DNA of 64,000 nucleotides from Trichostrongylus colubriformis (lineage: Eukaryota; Nematoda; Chromadorea; Rhabditida; Trichostrongylidae), in NCBI GenBank assembly GCA_963978905.1, contig OZ022257.1, positions 15,457,664 through 15,521,663 of the forward strand, in the 5' to 3' direction. The position numbers and the translations under genes are program-made. Positions within the stretch are counted from its first letter, which is position 1. Every line of letters begins with the position of its first letter. This document shows positions 49,081 through 61,482 of the stretch, piece by piece. The notes below the pieces were generated by a model. It did no database searches, had not been told where the DNA came from, and saw nothing but the letters and a program-made list of their open reading frames with translations.

Positions 49081-51381
49081 CCCCCACATGAAATCGGCAC
49101 GAGAGTGCTGTCTGACCGCCGTCAGCAAGCAACTCGGCCATTTAAGTGCTCCAGCTCGTGGTGAAACGCGCTGTGATCACAGTAGCACCGCGAGTTCACG
49201 GTTTTCTACGCAAGTTTCGCTACACATTAGGACGCGTTCACCCTCTGCAATCTTAGCGGAAGGGCGTGGCTGCGTATCTCTGCCTTTCCGCCTGTGCCAT
49301 CCTGCGTCGTCGGAGCAGGTCACTCTGCCTCGCTGCCTGTGAACGCAGTCGCGCCCTGCCGGAGTTAAGTATAAGCGCGGACTTGTGCTGGGATATACTT
49401 TGCGATTTTGCGGAATGTGCTATTTGCAGTATCGCAAAATTGCAGTAGTATTGCAAACGGACTGCCAGCCGATTGTATGGATCGCCTAGCCTTATCTCGT
49501 CATATCTAGCTTTTTCGTTTATAGAAAATAGTGTTTCCAAATACGCCTTCCTTCATTGCCCCTTCCGTGCCTGTCACTTGTACAGGAAACGAACGCTTTG
49601 TCGATGGGAATTTTCCCGGGAATCATGCGGCTGGGGCCGTTCTAGGCTAGGGCGCTTCCCATGTCTTTGCTCAACTCACTCTTAGAAACCGAGATAGAAT
49701 CTGTCGCTCGTAAAACCTCTCATTAAATCTAAACCACTCTGACTTGTGATTGACTTGCTAGTCCCTCCTCAAGTAATGTGCACTCAAGAGAGCAGAGGTG
49801 AACAGAAATAAATGTGATACGGGTGCGAAACCAACCCATAGCCCCACGTAAATGAACGACAGTAACCCATCTGCTATGAAATGGTGCATATCTCGAAGAA
49901 AGTTCAACTTTTCCATGGACGGCTAAATTTCTTCGCTTTGTCCTACGATTTATCCATATCTTGAAACTACTACTCTATCACTCTTTTGACCTGCAAGGCT
50001 GATATCGAACTTTTGGCGATTTCGCTTTTTGCCGCGATTTTGCAATATTGTGACCTCGAATGAATTGCTGTATCGTAGAATGTCGGGATTGCGAGATGCT
50101 AAATCACAGGAAGTATGACGTCAGCCTTATCTCTTAATCGTGATCTAGGGATTCCTGGGAAAAATACAGTGGTGTTCTCGCAGTTGTTACTTTCCGTGCT
50201 TCATAACTACGACGTATCTACATTGTACATGTATATCTATGTATTTCTCTAAAGCGTCATGTGGCAGTCGGCCAATTAATTTCCTTTTTTTCAATAGCTA
50301 GTGTTCTGGATGAAAAATTTCATGAGCATCACAGCTGTGAAATCGAGCAAAAGTCACTCATGTGTTCGCAAAGCCACGCTTGTGTTTACTTGCTCCCTCA
50401 ACCTTTTTATCTCTAGACGTATAAGATGACTGGGTGCACAGCCACGAAGAAATGGAGAACCGGAACATCGTATTGTTGGCGCCTTTTTGTTTATGCTTTG
50501 GTATCAGGCGTTAACTGGTTGCCAATACTTCTACATTAACAGTTGCCGCCAAATCGATCCGCTTTTCCCTTACATCAGTTGCTCGCTCGCTATCGGCGCA
50601 CGACGATCACGCCTCCGTGAGGCCATGATAGAAACTGCTGCTGCTTCCTCTCTTCCTGTCCTCCCTTTTCTCCAAATACTTTCGCTTGTGCTTGTAGTTA
50701 TGAGGACATTTTTTCCATCTTTAATATCTCTAGTTCCCTTATTAACTTGTTTATTCGTAAAATTTGCAAACGTTAGAAAGTAGCCCAACGACTTGCACAG
50801 TCGCAGCCAGTGAATCTGAAAGTGCTCGGTGGTAGTAAACTCCATTGATATTAATTTAGTAAAGATGCGAAATTGCATATTTCCCTTCTTTCCTGAAATT
50901 AGCTTCATTTGCTTTCCTCAAAGTCACGTGCTCTGATTCTGCGCAGAAATTATCGAAAACAGCTGTACTAATTCCGAAATTGCAAATTCGTGAAAAGGAA
51001 CGTTAAAGTTTGGAATTCTTCCAGAATTCGGATTAGTCCTCTCCCATTGCAAGGCAGACCTTGTAACTGGATGAAATTTCATCTGAGAAAAATTGTGCTC
51101 CTTGGTGTTGGTGCTTTAATCATACCATGATGCTGGTCTCATGAACATTTGCAGTTTTCAGAAAAGATTCACCCTAACTAATGTTGAGTGTTATTCTCAT
51201 AAATCTGCGTGAAAAGATTTTTGATACAACGGAGATGGAAACTTTGTTGCACCATGTATAATGCTAGAAATGTCGTCCTCTTCTATGTTGGGAAATATCG
51301 TAACCATTACTAATACCTTTACAGCCTCCACCACACAAACGTTTGAATTCCGCTACCCTTGAAGCTCAACGGATCGAGAAA

Positions 51382-54300
51382 ATGGGTATCAATGGAACGG
51401 GTGGTGAACATGCCGACATCGATCGTGTTGCAGTTCTCGACTTTGGGGCGCAATACGGAAAGGTATGGGATTTTTTCAGTTCATGTCCAGTGGATCATTT
51501 AATTTCAAAAGCTTTTGGATTACCCTGTCTGAAACTTTGTGGAAGTTCCTAGACAGAGTTCAAATTCGTTTCGTTCGTTTCAGTGTAATAACGATCCATT
51601 TGAAACGTGAATGTTATTAAGTGTATATGTTAGAAAAACTCTAATATGCGTTATGGTTTGAGTTTCGCTCTTAAGGTTATTGATCGTCGTGTGCGTGAGG
51701 CGAGTGTTCTTTCGGAAATGTTTCCCTTGAAGGCAAAGGCAAAAGATATTTTGAAGAAAGGGAACTTTAAGTAAGCCTTCCTTTTGTGATTCATTGTTGA
51801 AGGATTTACAGAAGATTTTTGCCGTTCAAATATGCTTGCATGGTAGTGCGGTCGCTTTTCAGGGCAATAATAATCTCGGGTGGTCCAAATTCAGTGTATG
51901 TTGAGGGATCTGCCCAACCTGATCCAGAGATTTTCCTCTGTGGTTTACCTGTATTGGGAATATGCTACGGATTTCAGGTATGTAATGCGATCAGTTTTTC
52001 TACATGAGATTTTTAGTGAAAAATTTACAGCTAATAAATAAGGCACATGGAGGTGATGTAGCTAAGGAACAGGTCAGAGAGGATGGGCAGTGTAAGGTGT
52101 GGCTGGATACGTCTTGTGATCTGTTCTACGGTCTTAACGAAAGCGAAGAGGTTGTTTTTGTGATTTGCGAAATGTCTTATTATTTGCTGATTTAGCTGTT
52201 TAGGTGCTTTTGACTCATGGCGATGCAGTTACGGAGAAAACGGTAGCACCGGGTTTTAAAGTCATTGCAAAGAGTGGCGGACATGTTGCTGGTAATTTTG
52301 TTCAATGCATTCAATAAATTCGACAAATGAATAAAGGAAATGTGGTTTACTAGAAGAAGTTGTGCTAGCACAGAATTTTGTTCTGTTTGTGGTGTCCTTC
52401 GCTTGTTGCCACTCCGCCACTCGGCTGGTCGCAGGAAGCTCTATTGTTTTTGTTCTTTTGTGCTTTCCTGAATTCCGCTCATTCATCTCATCTCTGGATC
52501 TAAAACATTCATGCGAATCGAATAGAGTTCATGCCGTTGAAGAGATTTATGCAATTGTGGTATTCATGCCGTTGAAGAGATTTATGCAATTGTGGTTAAC
52601 TTATGATAACTATTTTCCACAAGATGAAGACCATCGCATTTTTGAGATGCAATGCAAATTTTCTCATCTTCATCTTTCCTAGGTGTCGCATGTCCTGAAA
52701 AACGGCTCTATGGAGTGCAGTTCCATCCTGAAGTTGATCTTACAACAAATGGAAGGAAAATGTTCGAGAATTTCCTGTTCCGCATAAGTGGCTGTTCTAA
52801 TTCGTACACGATGACCAACCGAGAGCAAATGTGTATTGAAGAAATAAGGAAGGTTGTTGGAGACAAGAAAGTCCTGGTAGGTAGCGTATTTTGTTTTTTT
52901 TTTAATCTAATTTCTGTCTCGAAAAGGTATTGAAGTGTGAGCTTTAGCGTTTGTTAAAGGATGCCTTGTTCTCATTATTTACGTGGATGTTTTAGGTGCT
53001 TGTTTCTGGCGGAGTAGATTCATCAGTATGTGCGGCTTTGCTGGGCCGCGCGCTTGGGCCGGATCGCATCACTGCAATTCATATTGACAATGGATTTATG
53101 AGAAAAGATGAAAGCGACCAGGTCGTGGAAAGCCTCAAGGAAATTGATCTTAAAGTTCATAGTATGTGATTCTGATTTCCCTCCAAGTCTGCTAGTTAAT
53201 GAGGCGTTAATTTCTATTGTGAGTAATCAGGAGAATATGCCGGTCTCAAATTCATGGTTGCTACCGCTTCGGGTAAAAACGGAGAAGGAGAGCCGCTTGA
53301 TCGAACTGTTGATCCTGAATTGAAAAGGCACATCATCGGGAATACTTTCATCCGCGTGAAGGATCGTGTTATGGAAGAGGTACACAATTCTCGATGTGCG
53401 AACCGGTGTTTTTGCTCTTCCCAAGATGTCTTCCAATCTGGACGTATTTAGCTGAAACTCGACAAAGACGACTACTTCCTCGCGCAAGGGACTTTGCGGC
53501 CTGATTTGATAGAAAGCGCTAGCGAAATCGCGAGTGGGCATGCTGATGTCATCAAAACCCATCACAATGATACCGCTCTTGTGAGGGAATTGCGTGCGTC
53601 GGTAGGTTATTTTATTCACTTCTGTTATTCTATCGTTTTCCTTCACTCTCTTCTTGTCAAATTACTGTAGTAGTATCTATTTAGCCTTATCACCTTTTTG
53701 TAGGGACGTGTTATCGAGCCGTTGAGGGACTTCCATAAAGACGAGGTGCGCGAACTAGGAAGAACGCTCGGTCTCCCTGAAGCGATAGTCAATCGGCAGC
53801 CTTTTCCTGGTCCAGGATTGGCAATAAGAATTATTTGTGCTCAGGTATGTACCATTTATTTATTTTAAAAACAGAGAGAAATGAAAGCTTGAAATCAGTT
53901 AAGCAAAATGAGTGCAAAGAAAACAGAGGCTCCCTGGAATTGTGCGATGGGTCCCCTCTATTGTTGCTCTTTTGATTTTTCAGGAACCCTTTTCCATTTT
54001 AGCCTCTCAAATCGTTTTCTTCAGAAACCACACATATGTGGTGATTTCGGGACAACGCACCAGTGCTTGAATGTGCTAACGAACTTAAGGCGACAACCAG
54101 CAACCGCTCTTGAAGTTGAGTACAGGGAGAAGGTAGGTTATACTCATATGACCATGACTGATCTCAAATGTTATGTTCCGGATTGTAGATGTTGGCAGCA
54201 ATGAATGGTTGGGAAATCTCTGAATTAATGACACAGACTTTTGTTATAAATTCAACGCTGCTACCGATCAAAAGTGTGGGAGTGCAAGGTGACACTCGGT

Positions 54301-55702
54301 AAGTGTGGATCTTTACTAGCCAGCATATATTTACAGTACCAGTTTTCTGCGCAGGTCTTACTCTTATGTTGCCGCTTTGTCTACTGCACAACAAACAATC
54401 CCATGGCAATTATTAGCTCGTTATGCTGTTATTATACCGAAGTTACTTCATAATATTAACAGGTTGGTCGCTAGTAATGTGATCGTGGCATGATTTTTAT
54501 TTTCAAATTGCAGAGTCGTTTACGTTTTTGGTGGGCCAGTTGCTTACCCGATCACCACCATCACTCCGACTTACCTTAACGCATTTACAGTGAAAACTTT
54601 ACAAGAGGTTGGTGAATCTTCTCACAGCTGAATAACTTTGTTGAATAATTTAATGTTGTTGTTTATCACCTTTTTCTAGGCCGATTATTTGGCCACTGAA
54701 GCCCTGTACGGGAGACGGATAGATGGTAGCCGTGATCCCGATCTGGAAGATCTCACAAAGAAGGTTCAACAGGTAGGTCTATTTCTTTGTATCGACTTAG
54801 GCACTGTTCTCACCCCCTTTGCTTGATTTTCCAAACTCGCGACCTCATAAATACTGTAAATAATACACTCTAATCATTTCAAATGGAAGATCTTTGCTCA
54901 TTAGTGTGATGTGACCTTTCATCCTTGCACGAAAATGATGAACCGCTATTATTACTTATACCGATGGAATTTTCAGATGCCTGTTGTAATGATCCCCATC
55001 CACTTTGATCGCCCACCTACAGAAGTGAACTCCTACAAGCGATCTTTTGTATTACGGCCATTTATTACCTCTGATTTTATGACTGGTATTGCAGCACTTC
55101 CAGGACGGGATATTCCAGAAAAGGTATCTTTTTAATCTTTAATTTTCAATCGATGTGAGATTCGTTGCGCGTTAAGGTTTGATAAGGCTAATAACAGACG
55201 TCGCGTTCTGTGGTTTTACGTCATATTTCGTGATTATGCAGTTTGCATGCGAAGTCGCGAGATCTCTGAATCGCATGGAAATTCTGACATTGGCCCAGGA
55301 GTAAAGCATTGCGAGGAATCGCAGTCCTTACCTTAGGGATGCTGTATGCATTGATCGACTTTTCTTGCTTCAGTGCTTTTGCCATAGCCTCAAACATCGT
55401 GGATCTCTTTCACCGTTTTATTGCGCTTATTTTGTGAATTCCATTTCGGCCTAATACGGGATCTCAAGCATGCCCTATGTTATTGCTTTTACGTTTCGTT
55501 TTAATTAGAATTACTTTCGCGCCTTGCTAAAGTGTCTATTTCTGGGATTGTGCTCGCGTTTATTGAAGTGCTGTTCATTCAATGGTTATCTTTTCAGAAT
55601 GTTCTGGAAATGGTACGGCGAATTATGACATACGTGAAAGGAACCTCAAGAGTCATGATTGATCTGACTAGCAAACCACCAGGCACAACGGAATGGGAAT
55701 GA
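51382..55702 (+). CDS. gmps-1: GMP synthase (glutamine-hydrolysing), complete
   Basis: Converts XMP to GMP with glutamine and ATP in the cytosol, the last step of guanylate synthesis. Exons: 51325-51462 (ATG 51382), 51676-51770, 51863-51977, 52031-52150, 52204-52291, 52683-52876, 52996-53161, 53231-53379, 53452-53601, 53704-53844, 54025-54132, 54189-54298, 54355-54462, 54514-54607, 54680-54772, 54977-55123, 55598-55702. The product is 687 residues (human 693). The class I glutaminase domain has LGICYGFQ (nucleophile Cys93) and QFHPEV (His181, Glu183). The ATP-pyrophosphatase P-loop is VSGGVDSS (Ser235 on), followed by [17 protein letters not shown] and [12 protein letters not shown]. The C-terminal dimerisation domain ends [10 protein letters not shown]. 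The region between the P-loop and IIGNTF is shorter than in vertebrates. The acceptor TTTACAG at 51324 may be a spliced-leader site; the frame is also open upstream of the ATG (PPPHKRL), so an earlier start is possible. Confidence 0.97.
52529..52597 (+). repeat. 35 bp tandem duplication in a gmps-1 intron
   Basis: Two back-to-back, essentially identical copies of a 35 bp unit starting TTCATGCCGTTGAAGAGATT, inside the intron between 52291 and 52683. The perfect match suggests a recent slip or duplication. Confidence 0.85.
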
Positions 55703-57459
55703 AAAAGCTCTCCTGTTCGTGATTTTGTCACGCTGACTCGATGGTGCTCTTTGGATCATATCTACCACACTCTACAGTATTCACCTGTATGAACGATATC
55801 ACTTCTAGGCGGTGCTGCCGTTAGTCCTATCAGTCAATGTTTTGCCGTTAGTAGTGTTTTGCCGAATGTACATATTCTGGTGGCAATCCATTTCAATAAT
55901 GTAAAAGATTAGTTAGGAAAATGACTAGTTCACACTGGCATGTTGTTATTTGAACTCCCGTGGATTGTTTTCTTGTTGGATGTCTCGCACAAATTTTTCG
56001 CTCATGTTAGCATTTGTAGATCTTACAATTAATCATCCATTACTTCTTCAAGGCATTGTTTGTTATCTTGGCCATCGTGCACTTGAGACCGAATTGAAAT
56101 GAACCCGGACAAACAACTGGAGCGAACATGGACCTGTCATGCCATCGTTTTTCGGTAATTTACTTTCCGGACATTTTGACGATCTTCTGTCTCACGTGAG
56201 AACGCGCAATAGTTTTTAGTCGAGATGGTTCTCATTTCATGCCAGGGAAAGTTCCTACAGTTTCTTGCTGCCCAGTAGTCCATGTGTCAGACAAACCATC
56301 CTGTTTGAAGACGAACCAGCTGCGGTAATGCAGGGTTTACTCGGTTATACTTGATCAAATCATGAAATCCAAGCTAGAGTCGTAGGCTTTTTACATAGAA
56401 GTCGATCACTTCAGAAGTTATGAAGGTTCCTTCCCTAAATTCAAATCCCCTATCAGGTATAATCGCGGTCGCTTCTTTTGCGGATTCATGTGCACGTTTC
56501 AAAGGTTGTAGGTTATAGAATCAATAAATTAGATTATAATTAATGTCGTTATTATTATTATCATTACAGTATCTTTTGAAGCTCGTTAACGTTGTGTTTT
56601 TTGTAAACATTGATATTGCGTATATGCTCCAACGTTTTTGTTTTATTCTATTTCTTCCTATCTTTTGGAGTCTTGCCGCCATTGTTTATTTTAGAGAAAG
56701 AGCGTACATCCTTGGATTATTTCGAAATAGGAGTTCCCATTATAGATGTTAGATTTGTTACCGTGTTATGTGGCTTCTCCACTTCGTTGTCGCACATTCC
56801 ATTTTTCAAAGCAAAAGTTGAAATCAAAATTTTTACGAATTGGAGTTGCGTCGTAACTTTCGTGTATAGTCACGTTATTTTTTTACCACACAATTGATCG
56901 CCTTGATGAGAACCTACTTGTTGTTGATTAGTTATTGCTGACTTTTCCCGGTCGTGCATTGCCACCATCAGGCAATTGCAGTGAAATATAGACTGCTATC
57001 AATTACGCAGACAACAAGATAAAGATTTTTTTTGTTCGTGCTTTTGTGTTTCTCGTGATGATACGGTGTCACATACTGTTTCGTTGTTTTGTTCGATTAT
57101 CAGCCTTTTATGGTTTGTGGATATTTTTCTCGTAAGTTTTTTTTTCTTTCTCTATTTGCTCTGAAACATGAGAGCTGCTTGTTACAGAAGCTGAACAAGC
57201 CTAATTTTTTCGTTACACATGGTCCAATGGCGATTCTCTGATTAGCTCGATAGCTTCTACTTCTCTATGTAGTAATTGACGGGCACCTCTACTTACAATT
57301 AGTGGCGAATCATATTTGGATGTTTTAATGATGCCCAAGGAGAGATAATAAATTCTTTCCTGAAAGTATAAGGTTACGGCTTTGTCTCCGTCAAAATTTT
57401 TGTGGTCACTGTTCCTCTAGAATAAAAACAACCGTAAGAAATTGATGGCTTGCCGTCTT

Positions 57460-57535
57460 AGGCCGCTTCCATACTTTGCGCACCGACGCCGTCACGCGCG
57501 TGACGGCGTCGGTGCGCAAAGTATGGAAGCGGCCT
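57460..57535. repeat. Perfect 76 bp palindrome without a loop
   Basis: The sequence from AGGCCGCTTCC to GGAAGCGGCCT is its own reverse complement throughout. The axis lies between 57497 and 57498, at GTCACGC/GCGTGAC. A degenerate relative lies at 59877-59968. It is probably a miniature inverted-repeat element reduced to its two arms. Confidence 0.95.
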
Positions 57536-58410
57536 TACTTTTTCCACTCTTGATTTTCATTGGTCACTGAGATCATTGAGAAGTAATGAGAGCTGCACAG
57601 AAACTGAAACCATCGCAAGTGTAATGCCAAGTTGGTTGCAAGAATTTTAAGTAAATAACATTTTAACCTTCTGATTTACCTAAAATTAAGGTGTGTGGTC
57701 TCGACAGTTTGTTTGTGACTGAATTATTTTGAAATCAGTCAAGTTGAGCTTTATTCAGTCACTTTTTCTTAATTCGTGCAGGCGTCATTGGGTAATCGTT
57801 TGGAGTGAATATCGGATCTTTATTTTTGCTTGAATTTGAATTTATCGCTTGCATTGAATGTTTGAAACATAGGAACAAGCCTAGATAAGGATTTCATCAT
57901 AATGTTGCCGGAAGTTAATGAGTCATATGGTCTGCGGACCTCAAATCCTAGCGGACCTGTGACGTTCGAGCATCATTAGCATGTGATCGCCTTGTCGCAT
58001 CCAAATGATAAAAAGCGTTCGCTGTAAAGCTATGCATTGCTGATGTACTCTCTTCCCTCTCTTTCTTTCCGTGGTTGTCCCATGTAATCGTCTGCGCACG
58101 CTCTCCGTTGCCCTTGCAGAGTACGACATTACCTTTCTTCGGGAAACTGGCTAGCAATTGTTCAGGTAAAATAAATGTAGCTTATTTAACGGATTTTCTC
58201 CTTTGCCCGGTACTTATAAATCCAAGCCGTAGCTGGGTCGCATTTGCGTACAGAACACCACTACAGTGACCTTTCCGCCTATATATATTCAGCTCGAAAC
58301 GCTGTTTTAGTGTATACGACTTAGTTTTTTCGGTATGTTGGGTGGTATAGCAGATGCTGCTGCGGGAGTAGGGGATGGACTTTCCTGCGTTTGGTTTCAA
58401 TGGTATTATT

Positions 58411-58663
58411 GCCTAGGCTGGGTCAATAAAGTCGGGGGGGGGGGGTGGAGACGCAACTTTGCGTCGACGTTTCACCCACGTCAAAGCTTCTTTCCCTCCC
58501 TAGGTTTAGGCTAAAGCAAATGAGACCTATGCTTTGACATATGCTTTTTTATGTGGAAGGAGGAGATATCAATTTTACCCTGAGCCTTGGAGGGAAAGGA
58601 GTTTCGACGTCGACGCAAAGTTGCGTTTCCCCCCCCCCCCCGACTTTATTTGACCCCCTAGGC
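58411..58663. mobile_element. 253 bp TIR element with G-run and C-run in its ends
   Basis: The ends GCCTAGGCTGGGTCAATAAA and its inverted complement are followed inward by GTC and a run of about 13 G on the left (C on the right), then CGCAACTTTGCGTCGACG, inverted on the right. The termini are about 55 bp. The interior has no ORF. No transposase. Confidence 0.85.
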
Positions 58664-59876
58664 TTTTCGAATAATGCTTAATTGCCGTGGAAACCTCTTC
58701 TCCCTCAACTGAGGTTTGGGTAGAAAGACACACTCAAGTGTTCGGACTCACTGTGGGATGTTATTAGGTGAGGAACGAGAATCGAAAGGTGGGTGGCTCC
58801 CTTGCGATTTGTTTCTGATTATCCAATACCACAAGCCAGGGTGCGTTGCGCAGTGCAAATTTCCTTGAATGAATTAGTGAGGTTTTTAAAGAATGTGCGC
58901 TGTAAAGTTCAACTGCTACCATTTTTACACTTACTTTCCTTCACTTAGAACTTCCATGCAATTTTTTGGGCGTGCATATCTTACCTCTTCCATAGAACCT
59001 TCCTGTGTGCATCTTCTTGCATCCTCTTCTCTCTTGTTGGCTCATCTTATAAATTTCTTCGTGAAGATCCTTTCCCGTCCTATTTTTGGGCGCTTCCCTC
59101 TCTGAAAAAATGGTGTGGAAGAATGTGTACACGTTAAATAGTCTTTCACACTGAAACCTACCAGAAGTAGCAATACCTTTTGCATGGGGGGGGGGGGCTT
59201 TGCCCCAACTTTCATCAGTTCCGAATATGAAGGAAATTAGCTGTTAATCGTTTCTGGAGCAACACTGGCTGCTAGCTTGATGTGTTCTAGAATTTTATCC
59301 AGTTTCTTCAGTGTTCCTTGATCCTGGCGAGTGCCGTGGCCTTGACTCTAATTGTTGCATATGCCTGAAACATTGGTGCTTTTAAGGAAGAAGTAATCCT
59401 AAAGTTCGAAAAAATCACGTTCAAGATTTTATTTTATTTTTGGTACCGTATGCTCTGCGGTACCTGGCACCCATGGAGCCTTGCTGATCGTCGACACTGA
59501 GAATTGCTTCTCCTTCCACGCCACTTTTGTCCAAGACATGAAAGTGCCGGACTTATGGGCATAAACTACAAAGTGGACAATGGGTATTGCTCTGAAAAAA
59601 AGATGCCTGAATATTAAGCCCTGTTTTGTTATGTAAATAAGACATACCACTAGATCAAAACTATAGTCTTTTATAAACTGTGGTCACTATAAAATAATGC
59701 ACTGTGTAAATGATGTGGTCAAACAGTTAAGGTTCGTTGGACTTCTTCGGAGCATTCGTTGGACTTCTTCGGAGCAGTAATAATAATTTTTGGATGAGCA
59801 AGGCTTAATTGCTGCATAATTCTACGTATCACAACTGACTGAGGATCTAAGAAGCGGTACTAACACGTATTCACTA

Positions 59877-59968
59877 AGGCCACGTTCAGTCTTTGCCCCG
59901 GCGATGGCGGCAGCGGGCTTATGATTTTGACGTCGTCGCCGCCGGTGCGCAAAGTATGAACGCGGCCT
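59877..59968. repeat. Degenerate palindrome related to 57460-57535
   Basis: The right part GGTGCGCAAAGTATGAACGC differs by little from the arm of the perfect palindrome (GGTGCGCAAAGTATGGAAGC). The left part is an imperfect inverse. Centre and arms have diverged. Confidence 0.7.
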
Positions 59969-60213
59969 AACGAACTAAACGAAAAACGTAAAAATGAAGG
60001 TGCTAATGTAGGTGTGGGAATGCACTCACTTTCACGCTCTCGTTATCACCTTATAACACCCTAGTATAATGCTTTTGGGGGCCACCGCCTACTCATGAAT
60101 TTATGTTTATTCAATTTCTGACGTTCTTGGTCGCATTTTTTTCGTAGATAGATATTGATAAATATAGTTATGGACAAAGTATCAATGATTGTACTTATCA
60201 TAATGTAATCCCT

Positions 60214-61392
60214 ATGCTTCAATCGAAGTTTAGTGAACATGTGGGTTCGTGTGAACTTTTCTACAGATCGTCGCTTGGAAGCTGCCAAGCTTCTCAAGTT
60301 AGCGCTCAGTATGCTGCTTATTATCGTCATTACGCTGGAAGCGGTCTTTCTTTTTCATTTTTTACAATCGGGCAGCCCAGTAACCTACGGCATCAGATTC
60401 GTATATGAATGGAGCTTACACAAGCTCATCGATCAGCGAGAACTCTTTGTACCAAAGGTCGTTGGTCGATTTGTGCAGAACTTGACTGACTTATTAGTGT
60501 CGTACTCCTAAAAACACCCAGTCCCCATGATAAATGCATCAGACGCTACGTGACACCATTGAATTACGTGATGGTGATAACATTGCTGTGGTGTATCTGC
60601 TCTTTTGATCAAATTTGTCGTTCGAGAAAATTCTTTATTCAGTTTTCTTTCAGGATCATGTGGTAGTAGTGCGCTCGTAGTTAGCAGTTGGTAAGTCGAA
60701 CGGAATATTGTTGTAGAGGTTGTTGTTGGTAGCTAGCGATATGAATTAAGAGATATTATTACCTTTACTCACCAATTCTGCGCAGTCAGGGGTACGTGCT
60801 TCGCAGTTGTTTTATATAGCTCGATGGCTCCAGATGGACCAAGAGCCGCGGCGATTCATTTCCTATGTGGAGTACTGGCGTGAACACACCAGTGAGTTTC
60901 CGACCGTTGTGTTAACGAACTGTGAGCTTTTTCCGTGGCTAACCCCTCGATTTCAAGAGTTGTGAATAACTGTTGCATGATCTTTGAAGTGTCTCATAAT
61001 TTCTTACCCTTCCATGCTTATAATTTTTGCCATCATCCGGCCGTTCGGACTTAATTTCGGTTGTTTTCGATGTAATTTTTTGTTGTTTCATAATTTATCC
61101 ATCACTCTTGGCACGCTTCGCTTTGTCGAAGGACACTGGAAAGAATGTAAACATAGGTACACTGTAGGCAGTTAAATCTTAAAAAATTTTCCATGTGCGA
61201 CTCTGCTATCTATATCCCTGCCGCTGTCGCGTGTTGCCTGCTTTCAGTGTTTATCTTCTTTATATATCCGTCGTTCACTGTTCAGGCAATATTGCAGCGA
61301 ACTTTTTCCGTGGTGACGATTACACAGCGGAGGATTGGTGGAAAATAGCGCAGAGAGGGAAGATATTGAAAAGACTCCTAGCTCAATCCAGT
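60214..61392 (+). CDS. Unrecognised protein, at least two exons, upstream of the reductase
   Basis: Two exons look real. Exon 60786 (or 60790)-60891 encodes GVRASQLFYIARWLQMDQEP and RRFISYVEYWREHT. Exon 61286-61392 encodes NIAANFFRGDDYTAEDWWKI and AQRGKILKRLLAQSS. They join in phase (AGC Ser at the junction), have TTCAG/GCAG acceptors, and the second ends in a strong GTAAGT donor. A possible earlier exon ends at 60343. Two of its frames are compatible: one gives SAQYAAYYRHYAGS, the other a hydrophobic KLALSMLLIIVITLEA. The GTAAGT can splice in phase to an AG at 61458, reading LELSRSST into the reductase Met at 61483, so this may be an N-terminal extension of that gene. Otherwise read-through ends at a TGA at 61402. 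I recognise no family. Confidence 0.45.
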
Positions 61393-61482
61393 GTAAGTCC
61401 TTGAGATTAGTTTACTGCTGAATATCTGTTGCTTTTGCATCATCATGCTTATGCTTAGCTTGAGCTCTCTCGAAGTTCTACA

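Larger units (their letters stand above)
42534..51324. other. Intergenic region between cap-2 and gmps-1
   Basis: An 8.8 kb stretch with divergent flanking genes, so it should hold both promoters. It contains a guanine run at 43757-43770, GATA microsatellite-like sequence near 48205-48232, and a fragment of the foldback family at 48818-49080. Moderately long ORFs (46215-46652 plus, 47267-46926 minus, 50487-50783 plus) have no recognisable domain, start context or matching splice partners. Confidence 0.5.
55703..60213. other. gmps-1 downstream region and intergenic stretch
   Basis: The first AATAAA after the gmps-1 stop is at 56523-56528, so the 3' UTR may be about 0.8 kb. The remainder holds a perfect palindrome (57460-57535), a TIR element with G/C homopolymers (58411-58663), a poly-G run near 59187-59198, a 23 bp tandem duplication at about 59733-59775 (TTCGTTGGACTTCTTCGGAG) and a degenerate palindrome (59877-59968). 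A short open stretch at 58120-58164 sits between an AG and a GT but is too small to call. Confidence 0.5.
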
